Positions 52,242-61,073 of a stretch of DNA of 64,000 nucleotides are shown here, piece by piece. Position 1 is the stretch's first letter. Every line of letters begins with the position of its first letter. The position numbers and the translations under genes are program-made. Source of the stretch: Aeromonas fluvialis (lineage in GTDB: Bacteria > Pseudomonadota > Gammaproteobacteria > Enterobacterales > Aeromonadaceae); assembly GCF_000819885.1 (NCBI RefSeq), contig NZ_CDBO01000075.1, positions 1-64,000 of the forward strand, given 5' to 3'. Under the pieces are notes generated by a model, which was not told the origin of the DNA, ran no database searches, and saw only the letters and a list, made by a program, of their open reading frames with translations.

Positions 52242-52589
52242 GGCACCGCAAGCAAATGCATGCGATGACCAAAAGCGGCAAAATCTGGATGAGCGAGATC
52301 ACGCCCGAGCGGGCGTCAGTGAACTGCTCCAGGGGTTCGATCTATTCGTCGAACCACTCGGAGAGATAGAAAGGCTTGAAGTAGAAGGCCAGAAAAAAGC
52401 CTCTGGCTTTGCGCATCATGGTGGTTTGTCGCGTCCTGTGACAAAGATGGCAATTACCTTAGCACGCCCGAATTTTGCCCGGCAAGAGGCAGCCGCCGGG
52501 CAGTAGCAAAATCCTGATCATGGCCAAGGCGGGCGGGATCCGTTAGGCTCGAAGCACCTTGCCATCCCATAACAGACCCACCGCTACCG
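52242..52589. other. intergenic region with two hairpins
   Basis: Between the divergent binding-protein gene and acpH lie a hairpin ACGCCCGAGCGGGCGT near 52301-52316 and a perfect inverted repeat GGTTCGA-N8-TCGAACC at 52334-52355. The latter may be an operator or transcript structure. No gene is supported here. The open frames through it have no ribosome site. Confidence 0.45.
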
Positions 52590-53210
52590 ATGAATTTTCT
52601 GGCCCATCTCCATCTGGCTGCCCACACCCGAAGCTCCCTCACCGGCAATCTGCTGGGTGATTTTATCAAGGGACCGCTGCCCACGGGGCTTGCCGCCCAC
52701 TTCGATGAGGGGATCTGGTTGCACCGCAAGATCGACGCCTTTACCGACAGCCACCCCGAGCACAAGGCGGCCGTCGCCTGTTTCGAAGCCCCCTGGCGCC
52801 GCTTTGGCGGCATAGTGGTGGATATGATCTACGACCACTGGCTGAGCCAGCACTGGGGACTGTTCAGTACCAAGCCCCTGCCCCACTTCCTGCAACGCAG
52901 TTATGAGCAGCTATTGGCGGATCACCCACGCCTGCCGGATGGACTGCCACTCCCCCTCAAGCGGATGGCCGAGCAGAACTGGATCGCCTCCTATCGCCAC
53001 AGGGAGGGGCTGGGGCAAGCGCTGAATGGCATCGGTCGCCGACTGCGCCGCCCGGTACAACTGGGAGAGGCGCTGCTGACCCTCGATGAATCGCAGTGGC
53101 AAACATGCGAGGCGGGATTTCTGCGCTTCTATCCCGCGCTGATGGACTTTAGCCAGCAGCAGCTGGCCCAATATCGGGCAGCCCAAGGGCACTGTGATCC
53201 CTCTGGATAG
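52590..53210 (+). CDS. acpH: acyl carrier protein phosphodiesterase
   Basis: The 206-residue HD-type phosphodiesterase removes the 4'-phosphopantetheine group from acyl carrier protein. It begins MNFLAHLHLA, then GNLLGDFIKG, WLHRKIDAFTDSHPEHKAA and FGGIVVDMIYDHWLSQHW, all diagnostic for AcpH with His and Asp metal ligands. The length fits the E. coli enzyme (193). A terminator follows. Confidence 0.93.
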   Translation: MNFLAHLHLAAHTRSSLTGNLLGDFIKGPLPTGLAAHFDEGIWLHRKIDAFTDSHPEHKAAVACFEAPWRRFGGIVVDMIYDHWLSQHWGLFSTKPLPHFLQRSYEQLLADHPRLPDGLPLPLKRMAEQNWIASYRHREGLGQALNGIGRRLRRPVQLGEALLTLDESQWQTCEAGFLRFYPALMDFSQQQLAQYRAAQGHCDPSG

Positions 53211-53227
53211 AACTGCTTCCCCATAAA

Positions 53228-53249
53228 AAACGCCCCTTGCAGGGCGTTT
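53228..53249 (+). terminator. rho-independent terminator shared by acpH and the DUF2069 gene
   Basis: AAACGCCC pairs with GGGCGTTT over CTTGCA, preceded by A-run and followed by TTTG, between two convergent genes. Confidence 0.8.
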
Positions 53250-53253
53250 GTCA

Positions 53254-53637
53254 TCAGTTGGCTTCGTCTTTCTTTTTGCGAATGCTGAGGCCAAGTTCCC
53301 GACCACGCAGTCGGGCGTAATAGATGGTGCCGACAAAGGCGAGAGTGGTGAAGACCAGCTCCACCACCGCCAGCCACCGCTCCCCCTCATCCGTGGTGAT
53401 CAGGGTGAGGGCGTGGAGGAAATAGGGCATCAACACGAAGTTGCCCCAGGCGTGGGTGTAGGGGTTGCCCTGCACTATCCCCTTGAGAGGGAAGAGCAGT
53501 GGCACGGTCCAGATCACCGGCAACAGCCAGGGATTGAGATCCGGATGGGGTGACAGCCACAGATGCCAGAGGATGACCCAGCCCAGCAGGCCGAAGAAGC
53601 CGACCAGGGTCAGCCAACGGGCGAAGCGGGTGCTCAT
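53254..53637 (-). CDS. DUF2069 membrane protein
   Basis: The 127-residue integral membrane protein has four hydrophobic helices (about 8-27, 35-52, 60-80, 88-107) and a basic C-terminus ending RKKKDEAN. It matches the DUF2069 family of unknown function. Its ATG overlaps the stop of the ArsC-like gene by four bases (ATGA), indicating an operon. Confidence 0.85.
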   Translation of the reverse strand: MSTRFARWLTLVGFFGLLGWVILWHLWLSPHPDLNPWLLPVIWTVPLLFPLKGIVQGNPYTHAWGNFVLMPYFLHALTLITTDEGERWLAVVELVFTTLAFVGTIYYARLRGRELGLSIRKKKDEAN

Positions 53638-53984
53638 TTGAGGATCTCCAGCACCTGCTCCGGCGGGCGACCAATACGGGCTTGACCATTCTTGATGACA
53701 ATGGGGCGCTCGATCAGCTTGGGATGCTGGTGCATGGCGCGAATAAGGGCATCACCGCTGACATCGGCCAATCCCAGCTCCTTGTAGAGATCCTCCTTGG
53801 TGCGCATCAGCTGGCGCGGGTCGCTAAAGCCGAGCAGAGAGAGCAGGTTGCGGATCTCATCTTCGTTCGGGGCCTGCTCCAGATAGAGCACCACATCAGG
53901 GGCGATCCCGTGCTGTTCCAGCAGGGCCAGGGTTTCGCGACTCTTGGAGCAGCGCGGATTGTGGTAGATTTGGGTCTCGCTCAT
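53634..53984 (-). CDS. yfgD: ArsC-family thiol reductase (YfgD-like)
   Basis: The 116-residue ArsC-type thioredoxin-fold protein begins with IYHNPRCSKSRETLALLEQ, with the single catalytic Cys at about 12 (HNPxCSKSR). RTKEDLYKELGLA and HPKLIERPIV follow, where the Arg-Pro is typical. It probably is a YfgD-like paralogue rather than a working arsenic reductase, because no ars genes adjoin and the neighbourhood (bepA, perM) matches that of yfgD. Confidence 0.88.
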   Translation of the reverse strand: MSETQIYHNPRCSKSRETLALLEQHGIAPDVVLYLEQAPNEDEIRNLLSLLGFSDPRQLMRTKEDLYKELGLADVSGDALIRAMHQHPKLIERPIVIKNGQARIGRPPEQVLEILK

Positions 53985-54044
53985 GGTAACTCCCTGATTA
54001 ATCGCAAGATGGGACTAGAAACGGCGCTATTGTAGGGGAAAGTG

Positions 54045-54527
54045 ATGGTCAGGGTAAGCGGCGGTGCAACGGAATTGAAACGAATTTGTTGGCTGATTGT
54101 GGCCTGGCTGCTCAGTGCCTGCAGCCCGGCCCCCGAATTCAGCGACGGGTCAGGAGAACCGGTCAGCTTACGCCACTTTGTCGACAAGCCGCTCCTGGTC
54201 AACTACTTCGCCCCCTGGTGCGCCCCCTGCCTGCGGGAGATGCCGCTCCTCAACGCGCTGGCCGCCGAGGGAGAGATCGCCGTGGTGGCCGTGAACTACG
54301 ACCCGACCACGCCGGCAGAATTGGGTAACCTGGCGGCGCAATACCACATCAGGGTGCCGCTCCTTACTGCCAATGAGGATGCCAAGCTCCCCTTCCCTCG
54401 CCCAAGCGGCCTGCCCACCAGCTATCTGCTCGACAGTGAGGGCAAACTCCAGCAGACGCTGATCGGCGAGCTCGACCAGCAGCAGATCGAGATGCTCAAG
54501 ACGACCGTCAGCAGAATGAGTCACTAG
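54045..54527 (+). CDS. TlpA-like thioredoxin-fold lipoprotein
   Basis: The 160-residue product has a lipoprotein signal (WLIVAWLLSACS, lipidated Cys at about 26) and a thioredoxin fold with FAPWCAPCLREMPLLNAL, a CxxC redox site near 61-64, then VVAVNYDPTTPAEL and a cis-Pro segment LPTSYLLDSEGKL. It should reduce periplasmic disulfides. I use the ATG at 54045; a GTG lies at 54042. It is divergent from yfgD. Confidence 0.87.
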   Translation: MVRVSGGATELKRICWLIVAWLLSACSPAPEFSDGSGEPVSLRHFVDKPLLVNYFAPWCAPCLREMPLLNALAAEGEIAVVAVNYDPTTPAELGNLAAQYHIRVPLLTANEDAKLPFPRPSGLPTSYLLDSEGKLQQTLIGELDQQQIEMLKTTVSRMSH

Positions 54528-54575
54528 CCCATCACTGCTATCACCGTCACCCACATCAACGTCACCGCCATAAAC

Positions 54576-54605
54576 AACAAGAGCGCACCTCGGTGCGCCC
54601 TTGTT
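54576..54605 (+). terminator. rho-independent terminator shared with bepA
   Basis: AACAAG-GCGCACC pairs with GGTGCGC-CTTGTT with one bulge. It lies between convergent genes. Confidence 0.75.
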
Positions 54606-54628
54606 GTATTGGCCAATACCCGAAGTCG

Positions 54629-56083
54629 TTAGCCCTTGAGGCTGTCGAGATCCTTCTTGGCCCGCTCTAGCTCGGTGATCCGCGCCTCCAGTCGCGCCAG
54701 GGTCATCCGGTCACTGGTGGTGCCACGGGCCACGATCAGCTCGTCGATGGCGGCCTGATAATCCCCGCGCAGCGCGAGCATCTCGGCCCGCGCCATATGC
54801 AGCTCGGTCATTCTGCCCGCCTTGCGATAGGCATCGGACAGCAGGTTCCAGGCCAGGTTGTTCTCTTCGTTCGCACGGGCATAGGGGTCGAGAATAGCGA
54901 TGGATTTCTTGTAGTTGCCGCTCTCCAGATAGGCGTTGCCGAGGTTGACGATGATCACTTCATTGGCCGGCATCCGGGTACGGAACTTTTCCAACCGGGC
55001 GATCGCCTGGGCGCTGCGCCCCTTGGCCAGATCGATGTCGGTCTGGGCATCGACGATAAAGAGATCTTCCGGATGACGGGCCGCCAGCTCCTTCATCAGG
55101 GCATCGGCCTCGTCGCTGCGCTTGAGCTGGATCAGCGCCAGCGCCTTGCCATAGATGGCGGCATCCTTGAGCGGGTAATCCCCCTTCTGGATCCGGGTGT
55201 CGAAGTAGCTCAACAGCCCCTGCGGGGTATCGGTGCCGAAACGGACCTGAATACGCACCTTGGCCAGCCAGAAGTCGAGGCTGGGCGGCAAGTTGCGACG
55301 GCCATAACTGCCTGCCCGGGCCCGAGCCTCGCTGATCCGGGTCTCCGGCAACGGGTGAGTGAGCAGCATCTCCGGCGGCTTGCTGGCGTAACGGTACTCG
55401 GCGGCCAGTTTCTGGAAGAAGTTGGCCATCCCCATGGGGTCGAAACCGGCATCGTAGAGGGTCTTCATGCCGATACGGTCCGCTTCGTATTCGTTGTCGC
55501 GGGTGTAGTTGATGGCGGACTGCATGGAGAGGCCCAGCGTAGTCTGCAGCGCGGCGATACCAGCGGTCGGGTTGATCACCGCCAGCGCGATGGAGCCCAC
55601 CAGACCGGCCAGGGTCACCGCCGAGCTGCTCGCCTGTGCCTCCATGTAACGGGCGATATGGCGCTGGGTCACGTGGGTGATTTCGTGGGCCAGCACCGAG
55701 GCCAACTCGCTCTCGCTGTCGGCGTAGAGGAACAACCCTGTGTGCACCTTGACTCGCCCGCCCAGGAAGGCGGCCGCGTTGATGCTGGGGTCATTGATCA
55801 GAAAGAAGGTAAAGGGGAAGCGTACCCCGTCGGCATTGGTCAACAGTCGCTGACCCAGATCGTCGATATATTGGCTCAACACAGGATCATCGATGATCGG
55901 CAGGCCCGCGCGGGCAAAGCGCATAAAGGCGTTGCCGTAACGCACCTCCTGCTCGATAGGAAGGGCAGCCACCCCGGCCGTGCCGATATCGGGAAGCTGA
56001 TTGTTGGCCTCGGCATGAAAAGTGGCACCCATCAGGGAAACCAGCAGGGGAAGCGATGCCATCAGGGGGGAAAAGCGTGCCAC
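54629..56083 (-). CDS. bepA: M48 metalloprotease/chaperone BepA
   Basis: The 484-residue periplasmic zinc peptidase assists outer-membrane protein (LptD) assembly and degrades misassembled ones. It has a signal peptide (about 1-25), zinc motif VLAHEITHVTQRHIARYM near 130, third-ligand segment NEYEADRIGMKTLYDAGFDP near 200, and TPR repeats from about 300 to the C-terminus (GKALALIQLKRSDEADALM, ...). The tail has a coiled-coil flavour (LEARITELERAKKDLDSL). The length equals that of E. coli BepA (487). Confidence 0.95.
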   Translation of the reverse strand: MARFSPLMASLPLLVSLMGATFHAEANNQLPDIGTAGVAALPIEQEVRYGNAFMRFARAGLPIIDDPVLSQYIDDLGQRLLTNADGVRFPFTFFLINDPSINAAAFLGGRVKVHTGLFLYADSESELASVLAHEITHVTQRHIARYMEAQASSSAVTLAGLVGSIALAVINPTAGIAALQTTLGLSMQSAINYTRDNEYEADRIGMKTLYDAGFDPMGMANFFQKLAAEYRYASKPPEMLLTHPLPETRISEARARAGSYGRRNLPPSLDFWLAKVRIQVRFGTDTPQGLLSYFDTRIQKGDYPLKDAAIYGKALALIQLKRSDEADALMKELAARHPEDLFIVDAQTDIDLAKGRSAQAIARLEKFRTRMPANEVIIVNLGNAYLESGNYKKSIAILDPYARANEENNLAWNLLSDAYRKAGRMTELHMARAEMLALRGDYQAAIDELIVARGTTSDRMTLARLEARITELERAKKDLDSLKG

Positions 56084-56204
56084 GTTATCACTATCTCCAT
56101 CAGAAAGGGCCTCGGCAGAATACCCTTGCCCATCAAGGGCGACAAGCGTTGTTTCAGGCTCTTATCACGGCCATAATAGCGGCCACCTGCGTGCTGGAGT
56201 CCCC

Positions 56205-56438
56205 ATGGAAGTTCTCGACCTGACCCCCTGGCGTTGCCCCGAGCCGCTGATCCGGCTCAAGCTCTGGTTAAGGGAGGCCAAAAGTGGTCAAACCGTCACC
56301 ATACGGCTGGCCGATGCGGGATCCCGGCAGGATATTCCGGCCTACCTCCAACGTCAGGGCCACCATGTCGAGATGCAGCAAGCACTGGACAATACCCTCT
56401 CTTTGCAGCTGGTTGTCGGGGCGAAACAACCATCTTGA
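56205..56438 (+). CDS. TusA-like sulfur-carrier protein
   Basis: The 77-residue TusA/SirA-type protein starts MEVLDLTPWRCPEPLIRLKLWL. The Cys-Pro pair at 11-12 is the persulfide-carrying motif. TVTIRLADAGSRQDIPAYLQRQGH covers the second half. It lies 25 bases before perM and divergent from bepA, an arrangement seen elsewhere in gammaproteobacteria. Its sulfur-transfer partner is unknown. The frame is open upstream to 56022, but no earlier ATG has a ribosome site. Confidence 0.88.
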   Translation: MEVLDLTPWRCPEPLIRLKLWLREAKSGQTVTIRLADAGSRQDIPAYLQRQGHHVEMQQALDNTLSLQLVVGAKQPS

Positions 56439-56463
56439 GCCCCTGTGATGTAAGGATGCCGTC

Positions 56464-57537
56464 ATGTTAGAAGTACTGAAACGCTGGTATCAGACCCGTT
56501 TTTCCGATCCCGATGCCGTTACCCTGTTCCTGTTGCTGGTGTTCAGCTTCACTATCATCTGGCTGTTTGGCGATCTGCTGGCCCCCCTGCTGGTGGCGCT
56601 GGTGATGGCCTATCTGCTGGAGTGGCCGGTTGCCCGGCTGCAAAAGGCGGGGCTGTCGCGCACCCTGGCCACCAGCGTCATTCTGATCCTCTTTATTGCG
56701 GTGGCGGTGGCCTCCTTGCTGGGGCTTATCCCGACGCTGGTGAGCCAGGGGATCAATCTGGCCAAAGAAGCTCCCGCCATGCTGACCCACGCTCAGGATT
56801 ATGTGCGCACCCTGCCGGACAAATACCCCGAGCTCATCGACGTCAGTCTGGTGGAGACCGTCATCGACAATATTCGCCAGCGCATCCTCAGTGGCGGCGA
56901 GCATCTGGTGAGCGCCTCCCTCAGCTCGCTGGTCAACGTGGTCGCCATCATGATCTACCTGATTCTGGTGCCGCTGATGGTCTTCTTTATGCTCAAGGAC
57001 AAGCGGGTCTTGATGGGCAGCCTGCGCCGCTTCCTGCCGCGCAACCGCACCTTGGTCAACCGGGTGTGGGTCGAGATGAACAACCAGATCATCAACTACA
57101 TCCGTGGCAAGGTGATCGAGATCCTGATCGTCGGTATCGCCGCCTATGTCCCCTTCGCCCTGATGGGGTTGCGTTACTCGGTGCTGCTGGCGGTCGCGGT
57201 CGGCTTCTCGGTGCTGATCCCCTATATCGGCGCCGCCGTGGTGACGGTACCGGTGGCCATGGTCGCCCTGTTCCAGTGGGGCCTCACTCCCGAGTTCGCC
57301 TGGCTGATGGTGGCCTATCTGGTCATTCAGGCTCTCGATGGCAACCTGCTGGTGCCGGTGCTCTTCTCGGAGGCGGTCAACCTCCACCCGGTCGCCATCA
57401 TCATCGCCGTGCTGGTGTTTGGCGGCTTGTGGGGATTCTGGGGCGTCTTCTTCGCCATTCCCCTCGCCACCCTGGTCAAGGCGGTGATCAACGCCTGGCC
57501 CAAGCGGGAAGATAATGCCCATGCCGTCATCAGATAG
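56464..57537 (+). CDS. perM: PerM/AI-2E-family permease
   Basis: The 357-residue inner-membrane protein of the AI-2 exporter-like (YfgO/PerM) family has hydrophobic helices at about 20-50, 62-90, 155-180, 220-245, 250-290 and 305-345. Conserved segments include NQIINYIRGKVIEILIVGIAAYV and GFSVLIPYIGAAVVTVP. The transported substrate is unproven. It follows the TusA-like gene in the same operon. Confidence 0.9.
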   Translation: MLEVLKRWYQTRFSDPDAVTLFLLLVFSFTIIWLFGDLLAPLLVALVMAYLLEWPVARLQKAGLSRTLATSVILILFIAVAVASLLGLIPTLVSQGINLAKEAPAMLTHAQDYVRTLPDKYPELIDVSLVETVIDNIRQRILSGGEHLVSASLSSLVNVVAIMIYLILVPLMVFFMLKDKRVLMGSLRRFLPRNRTLVNRVWVEMNNQIINYIRGKVIEILIVGIAAYVPFALMGLRYSVLLAVAVGFSVLIPYIGAAVVTVPVAMVALFQWGLTPEFAWLMVAYLVIQALDGNLLVPVLFSEAVNLHPVAIIIAVLVFGGLWGFWGVFFAIPLATLVKAVINAWPKREDNAHAVIR

Positions 57538-57643
57538 ACTGTTTTTTGACTCATCATTCATAAATCTCACTTGAGATGAATGAGCAAGACCGTGTCCGGT
57601 CAAGCTGACGCCCGCCTTTATCCAGCGCAGCGCGCCATAGAAA

Positions 57644-57666
57644 GAGGGAGGCATCATGCCTCCCTC
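57644..57666 (-). terminator. terminator downstream of the alpha/beta hydrolase gene
   Basis: GAGGGAGGCA pairs perfectly with TGCCTCCCTC over three bases. On the minus strand it is followed by TTTCT. It may also stop perM transcripts. Confidence 0.65.
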
Positions 57667-57810
57667 GCGCATTAGCCCTGAGGCTGCAACTCAAACGCGC
57701 TAACGTGAGCAGCGTTGTACCCTTGGCGGGCTGATGGTCCTGCGGCTTGCCAGCCCACCCCCCGACACAGGTCGAACTCGCGCTCAGCCGACATGCTAGC
57801 TATCTCTGGT

Positions 57811-58611
57811 TTACAGCGCAGCCAGAAACTCGACCAGCGCCCGGTTGACGAAGGAGGGGTTCTCCAGGGTCGAGATATGACCGGCAGCCGGGATCTCCTT
57901 GAAGGGGCAACCCAGCACCTCGGCCATCAGATAGCCTTCCAGCACTGGGCGCGCCTTGTCCTCACAACCAGTCATCACCAGCGCGGGAACCTTGATCGCT
58001 TCCAGCCATTCGATGCGATCCTCGCGAGTGACAAAACTGCGACCCACCGCCACCATGGCGGCAATCTTGTCGGCAGGCCAGGCCGCCAGACGGGCCTTGA
58101 AATCGGCCAACAGGGCGACATCGGGCTGGTTGGCAAAAAAGAGGGGCGCCACCTGTTCGATGATGGGCGCGGGTATGGTACCCAGCTGCTCGATCATCGC
58201 CAGCATGCCGAGGTAGCGTTCGCAGGTGATCTGGGGCTCGAGGCCAACGAAGGTGTCCATCAGCACCAGCCCCTTGAGGCGGTTTGGCACCATGCGCGCC
58301 AGCTCCACACCCCACATGCCGCCAATGGAGAGGCCCACCAGCACAAACTCATCGACACCGAGGGCATCGAGCAGCGCCAGCTGATCCCGCGCCAGGGTCG
58401 CCAAGGTGCAACCACCTTCGGGGAGTACGTCGGAATACCCGTGGCCCCACAGCTCGGGAACGATACAGCGATAGCGGCCCTTGAGCGCCTCGATCTGCGG
58501 CACCCACATGGCGCTGTCCCACAGAAAGCTGTGACCAAACAGCAGCACCGGGCCCTGGCCCTCGTCCAGATAGGCCATGCGGCGGCCCGCTATCTCCATA
58601 AAATGCTTCAT
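57811..58611 (-). CDS. alpha/beta-fold hydrolase
   Basis: With the ATG at 58611 (AGGAG 5 bases upstream) the protein has 266 residues. It shows LLFGHSFLWDSAMWVPQIEAL (oxyanion region), ELWGHGYSD, nucleophile elbow VGLSIGGMWGVELA with Ser at about 94, ALVMTGCEDKARPV with the acid, and the catalytic His in AAGHISTLENP. It resembles 3-oxoadipate enol-lactonase or epoxide/haloperoxidase-type hydrolases. The substrate is not evident from its neighbours. Confidence 0.88.
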   Translation of the reverse strand: MKHFMEIAGRRMAYLDEGQGPVLLFGHSFLWDSAMWVPQIEALKGRYRCIVPELWGHGYSDVLPEGGCTLATLARDQLALLDALGVDEFVLVGLSIGGMWGVELARMVPNRLKGLVLMDTFVGLEPQITCERYLGMLAMIEQLGTIPAPIIEQVAPLFFANQPDVALLADFKARLAAWPADKIAAMVAVGRSFVTREDRIEWLEAIKVPALVMTGCEDKARPVLEGYLMAEVLGCPFKEIPAAGHISTLENPSFVNRALVEFLAAL

Positions 58612-58622
58612 GTTATCTCCTG

Positions 58623-58843
58623 TTGCCAACTGCTGATGGTGATGAAACTGCCGTGCACATCACCATAAACGACGTCATGTTTTTTCTATTGCCAGCGGCT
58701 GATGAGGTCTGGGTATCAATCGCCTCATGTTTACTTCTGTTTATATTGCCAGCCGCTGATGATGATGAGACGGCAGTGCACATCGCCCTAAATGGCTTCC
58801 TGTTTTTTCTGTTGCCAGCGGCTGACGGGGCGGCAGTGTATCA
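58623..58843 (+). repeat. imperfect tandem repeat, four copies, in-frame
   Basis: TTGCCA-starting units begin at 58623, 58689, 58746 and 58812, with periods of 66, 57 and 66 bases, all multiples of three. Copies 1 and 3 are most alike (CTGCTGAT/CCGCTGAT, GACGGCAGTGCACATC-type centre, TGTTTTTTCT end). One frame stays open through all copies, reading LLPAAD...ETAVHI...FFLLPAAD. It lies between the hydrolase start and ppk2 and may have arisen by slippage. A coding role is doubtful, because there is only a TTG start. Confidence 0.6.
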
Positions 58844-58932
58844 CGTCCCCCTTGGCAGTGGCGCCTCCCTGGTGCAAGCTGGAGCTGACTCAAAAAGGTC
58901 ACCCATGACAAGGATTCATCAAGGAGAAACAG

Positions 58933-59760
58933 ATGGCGAAGGAGAAGGAAAAGGAGAAGAACAAGAAGCGTCCCCGGCTGGACAAAAAGACCTATGAGCA
59001 TCACCTCGCCCACCTGCAGGAGGAGCTGGTCAAGTTGCAGGAGTGGGTCAAACAGGAGGGGCTCAAGGTCGTGGTGCTGTTCGAGGGACGGGATGCCGCC
59101 GGCAAGGGGGGCGTCATCAAGGCGATCACCGAGCCCCTCAACCCCCGGGTCTGCCGGATCAGCGCCCTGCCCGCCCCCTCGGATCGGGAGCGCTCCCAGT
59201 GGTATTTTCAACGCTACGCCGCCCACCTGCCCGCCGCTGGCGAGATGGTGCTGTTCGATCGCTCCTGGTACAACCGGGCCGGGGTCGAACGGGTGATGGG
59301 CTTTTGCAGCGACGGCGAATATCGCGAGTTTCTGCGTGCCTGCCCCGAGTTCGAACGGATGCTGATCCGCTCCGGCATCACCTTGATCAAATACTGGTTC
59401 TCGGTCAGCGACGAGGAGCAGGAGAAGCGCTTCAAGGAGCGGATCAACACCCCCATAAAGCGCTGGAAGTTCAGCCCCATGGATCTCGAATCCCGTTCGC
59501 GCTGGGTGGAATACTCCCGCGCCAAGGATGACATGTTCACCTACACGGATACCGAGGATTGTCCCTGGTTTGTGGTGGATGCCGATGACAAGCGCCGTGC
59601 CAGGCTCAACTGCATCTCACACCTGCTTGGCAAGGTGCCCTATGAGGCGATCCACTACGAGCCTATCACCCTGCCCCCCATCAAGACCGAAGGGTATGAG
59701 CGACCGCCGCTGGCCAGCCAGACCTTTGTGCCCGACATTACCGCCGAGCTGGAGGCCTGA
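58933..59760 (+). CDS. ppk2: polyphosphate kinase 2 family protein
   Basis: The 275-residue PPK2 kinase transfers phosphate between polyphosphate and nucleoside phosphates. A lysine-rich N-terminus (1-18) precedes the core: Walker A LFEGRDAAGKGG (49-60), PSDRERSQWYFQRY, Walker B VLFDRSWYNRAGVERVMGF (Asp109), the lid RFKERINTPIKRWKFSPMD, and AKDDMF. One domain means class I or III. The KWKFSPMDLES pattern fits the common PPK2 class I. AAGGAG lies 8-9 bases before the ATG. Confidence 0.93.
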   Translation: MAKEKEKEKNKKRPRLDKKTYEHHLAHLQEELVKLQEWVKQEGLKVVVLFEGRDAAGKGGVIKAITEPLNPRVCRISALPAPSDRERSQWYFQRYAAHLPAAGEMVLFDRSWYNRAGVERVMGFCSDGEYREFLRACPEFERMLIRSGITLIKYWFSVSDEEQEKRFKERINTPIKRWKFSPMDLESRSRWVEYSRAKDDMFTYTDTEDCPWFVVDADDKRRARLNCISHLLGKVPYEAIHYEPITLPPIKTEGYERPPLASQTFVPDITAELEA

Positions 59761-59808
59761 TCACCATCACCCTGCCTGCCATGTTTCCCGAACGGCAGGC
59801 AATAAAAA

Positions 59809-59826
59809 GCCGGTCTGACGACCGGC
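59809..59826 (-). terminator. rho-independent terminator of the mal operon
   Basis: On the minus strand GCCGGTC pairs with GACCGGC over GTCA and is followed by TTTTTATT. It lies 43 bases after the malK stop and may also help end ppk2 transcripts. Confidence 0.85.
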
Positions 59827-59868
59827 AAAAGGCATTGAATACTAAGGAAAACCAGTACAACTAAATCA

Positions 59869-61005
59869 TCAGGTACGGATATATTTGGCGGTACGGGGGA
59901 ACGCCTGCTCCTTGGCATCGAACAGGTAGCAGGCCTCGGCCGGAATACCCACACTGTAGGTCTGACCGGTCACCACATCCACATCCGAGGTGGCCTTGAC
60001 GGTAAAGTCGTGACCATCCACATCCATGTAGACGAAAGATTCGGCCCCCAGATGTTCGGCAACCTGCACTGTGCCGCTCACCTTGCTGTGGGCATGGGGG
60101 TGATCGAGCGGGAACAGATGCTCCGGACGAATGCCCAGCTCCACCTTGTCACCCACCGCGCCGCTGCGGGCATCGACCCGGGCACGCACGGTATCGCCGG
60201 AGGTCAGTTTGACCACACACTCCTGCTCGCCAATTTCCAGCAACTCCCCGCTCAGGAAGTTCATCTTGGGGGAGCCGATAAAGCCCGCCACGAACTTGTT
60301 GTCCGGGTTGTGATAGAGATCCAGCGGTGAGCCGAACTGCTCCAGGTTGGTAGCCGCCTCGGCCTTGAGCGGGCTCAGTACCACTATCTTGTCGGCCAGG
60401 GTCATCGCTTCCACCTGATCGTGGGTCACGTAGATGATGGTGGAGTTGAGCTCTTTGTGCAGCTTGGCGATCTCAATTCGCATCTTGACCCGCAAGGCGG
60501 CATCCAAGTTGGAGAGGGGTTCGTCAAACAGGAACACCTGCGGCTGCTGCACGATGCTGCGACCGATGGCAACACGCTGACGCTGACCGCCAGAGAGCGC
60601 CTTGGGTTTTCTATCCAGCAACGGCTCCAGACCCAGGATCTCGGCGGCGCGCATCACCCGCTTGTGGATGTTTTCTTTATCCATCTTCTTGAGCTTCAGA
60701 CCAAAGGCCATGTTCTCGTAGATGTTCATGTGGGGATAGAGGGCATAGGACTGGAACACCATACCGACGTTGCGCTCTACCGGCGGCACGTCGTTCATGT
60801 AACGACCGCCGATGGTCAGCTCACCGCTGGTGATGTCTTCCAGACCCGCGATCATCCGCAGTAGGGTAGATTTACCGCAGCCGGACGGGCCGACGAAGAC
60901 GATGAATTCCCCCTCTTTGATGTCGAGGTTGATACTGCGCAGGGTGTCCTTGTGAACAGCCGGATCGTAATTTTTGCGAACGTTGTTGAGTACTACTTCA
61001 GCCAT
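59869..61005 (-). CDS. malK: maltose/maltodextrin ABC transporter ATP-binding protein
   Basis: The 378-residue ATPase has Walker [10 protein letters not shown] (about 39-47), Q-loop [22 protein letters not shown], signature [15 protein letters not shown], Walker [14 protein letters not shown] and H-loop [21 protein letters not shown]-terminal TOBE/regulatory domain follows at about 235-378. It dimerises below MalFG and in enterobacteria also inhibits MalT. It is the last gene of a malE-malF-malG-malK operon, unlike E. coli, where malK is in a divergent unit. Confidence 0.94.
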   Translation of the reverse strand: MAEVVLNNVRKNYDPAVHKDTLRSINLDIKEGEFIVFVGPSGCGKSTLLRMIAGLEDITSGELTIGGRYMNDVPPVERNVGMVFQSYALYPHMNIYENMAFGLKLKKMDKENIHKRVMRAAEILGLEPLLDRKPKALSGGQRQRVAIGRSIVQQPQVFLFDEPLSNLDAALRVKMRIEIAKLHKELNSTIIYVTHDQVEAMTLADKIVVLSPLKAEAATNLEQFGSPLDLYHNPDNKFVAGFIGSPKMNFLSGELLEIGEQECVVKLTSGDTVRARVDARSGAVGDKVELGIRPEHLFPLDHPHAHSKVSGTVQVAEHLGAESFVYMDVDGHDFTVKATSDVDVVTGQTYSVGIPAEACYLFDAKEQAFPRTAKYIRT

Positions 61006-61073
61006 GACGAGCTCCGCTCTTGAATCTTTGCAAATCGTGATAGCGGGGGGAGTCAGCTCCCCCGGCCATAAAC

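Noticed and set aside
58623-58843. CRISPR-like array
   Set aside because: Units are contiguous and diverged, with no unique spacers and no cas genes.
58623-58997. A protein gene covering the tandem repeats and running into ppk2
   Set aside because: Only a TTG start, no ribosome site, overlap with the ppk2 start, and a poor C-terminal composition. I keep it as a repeat.
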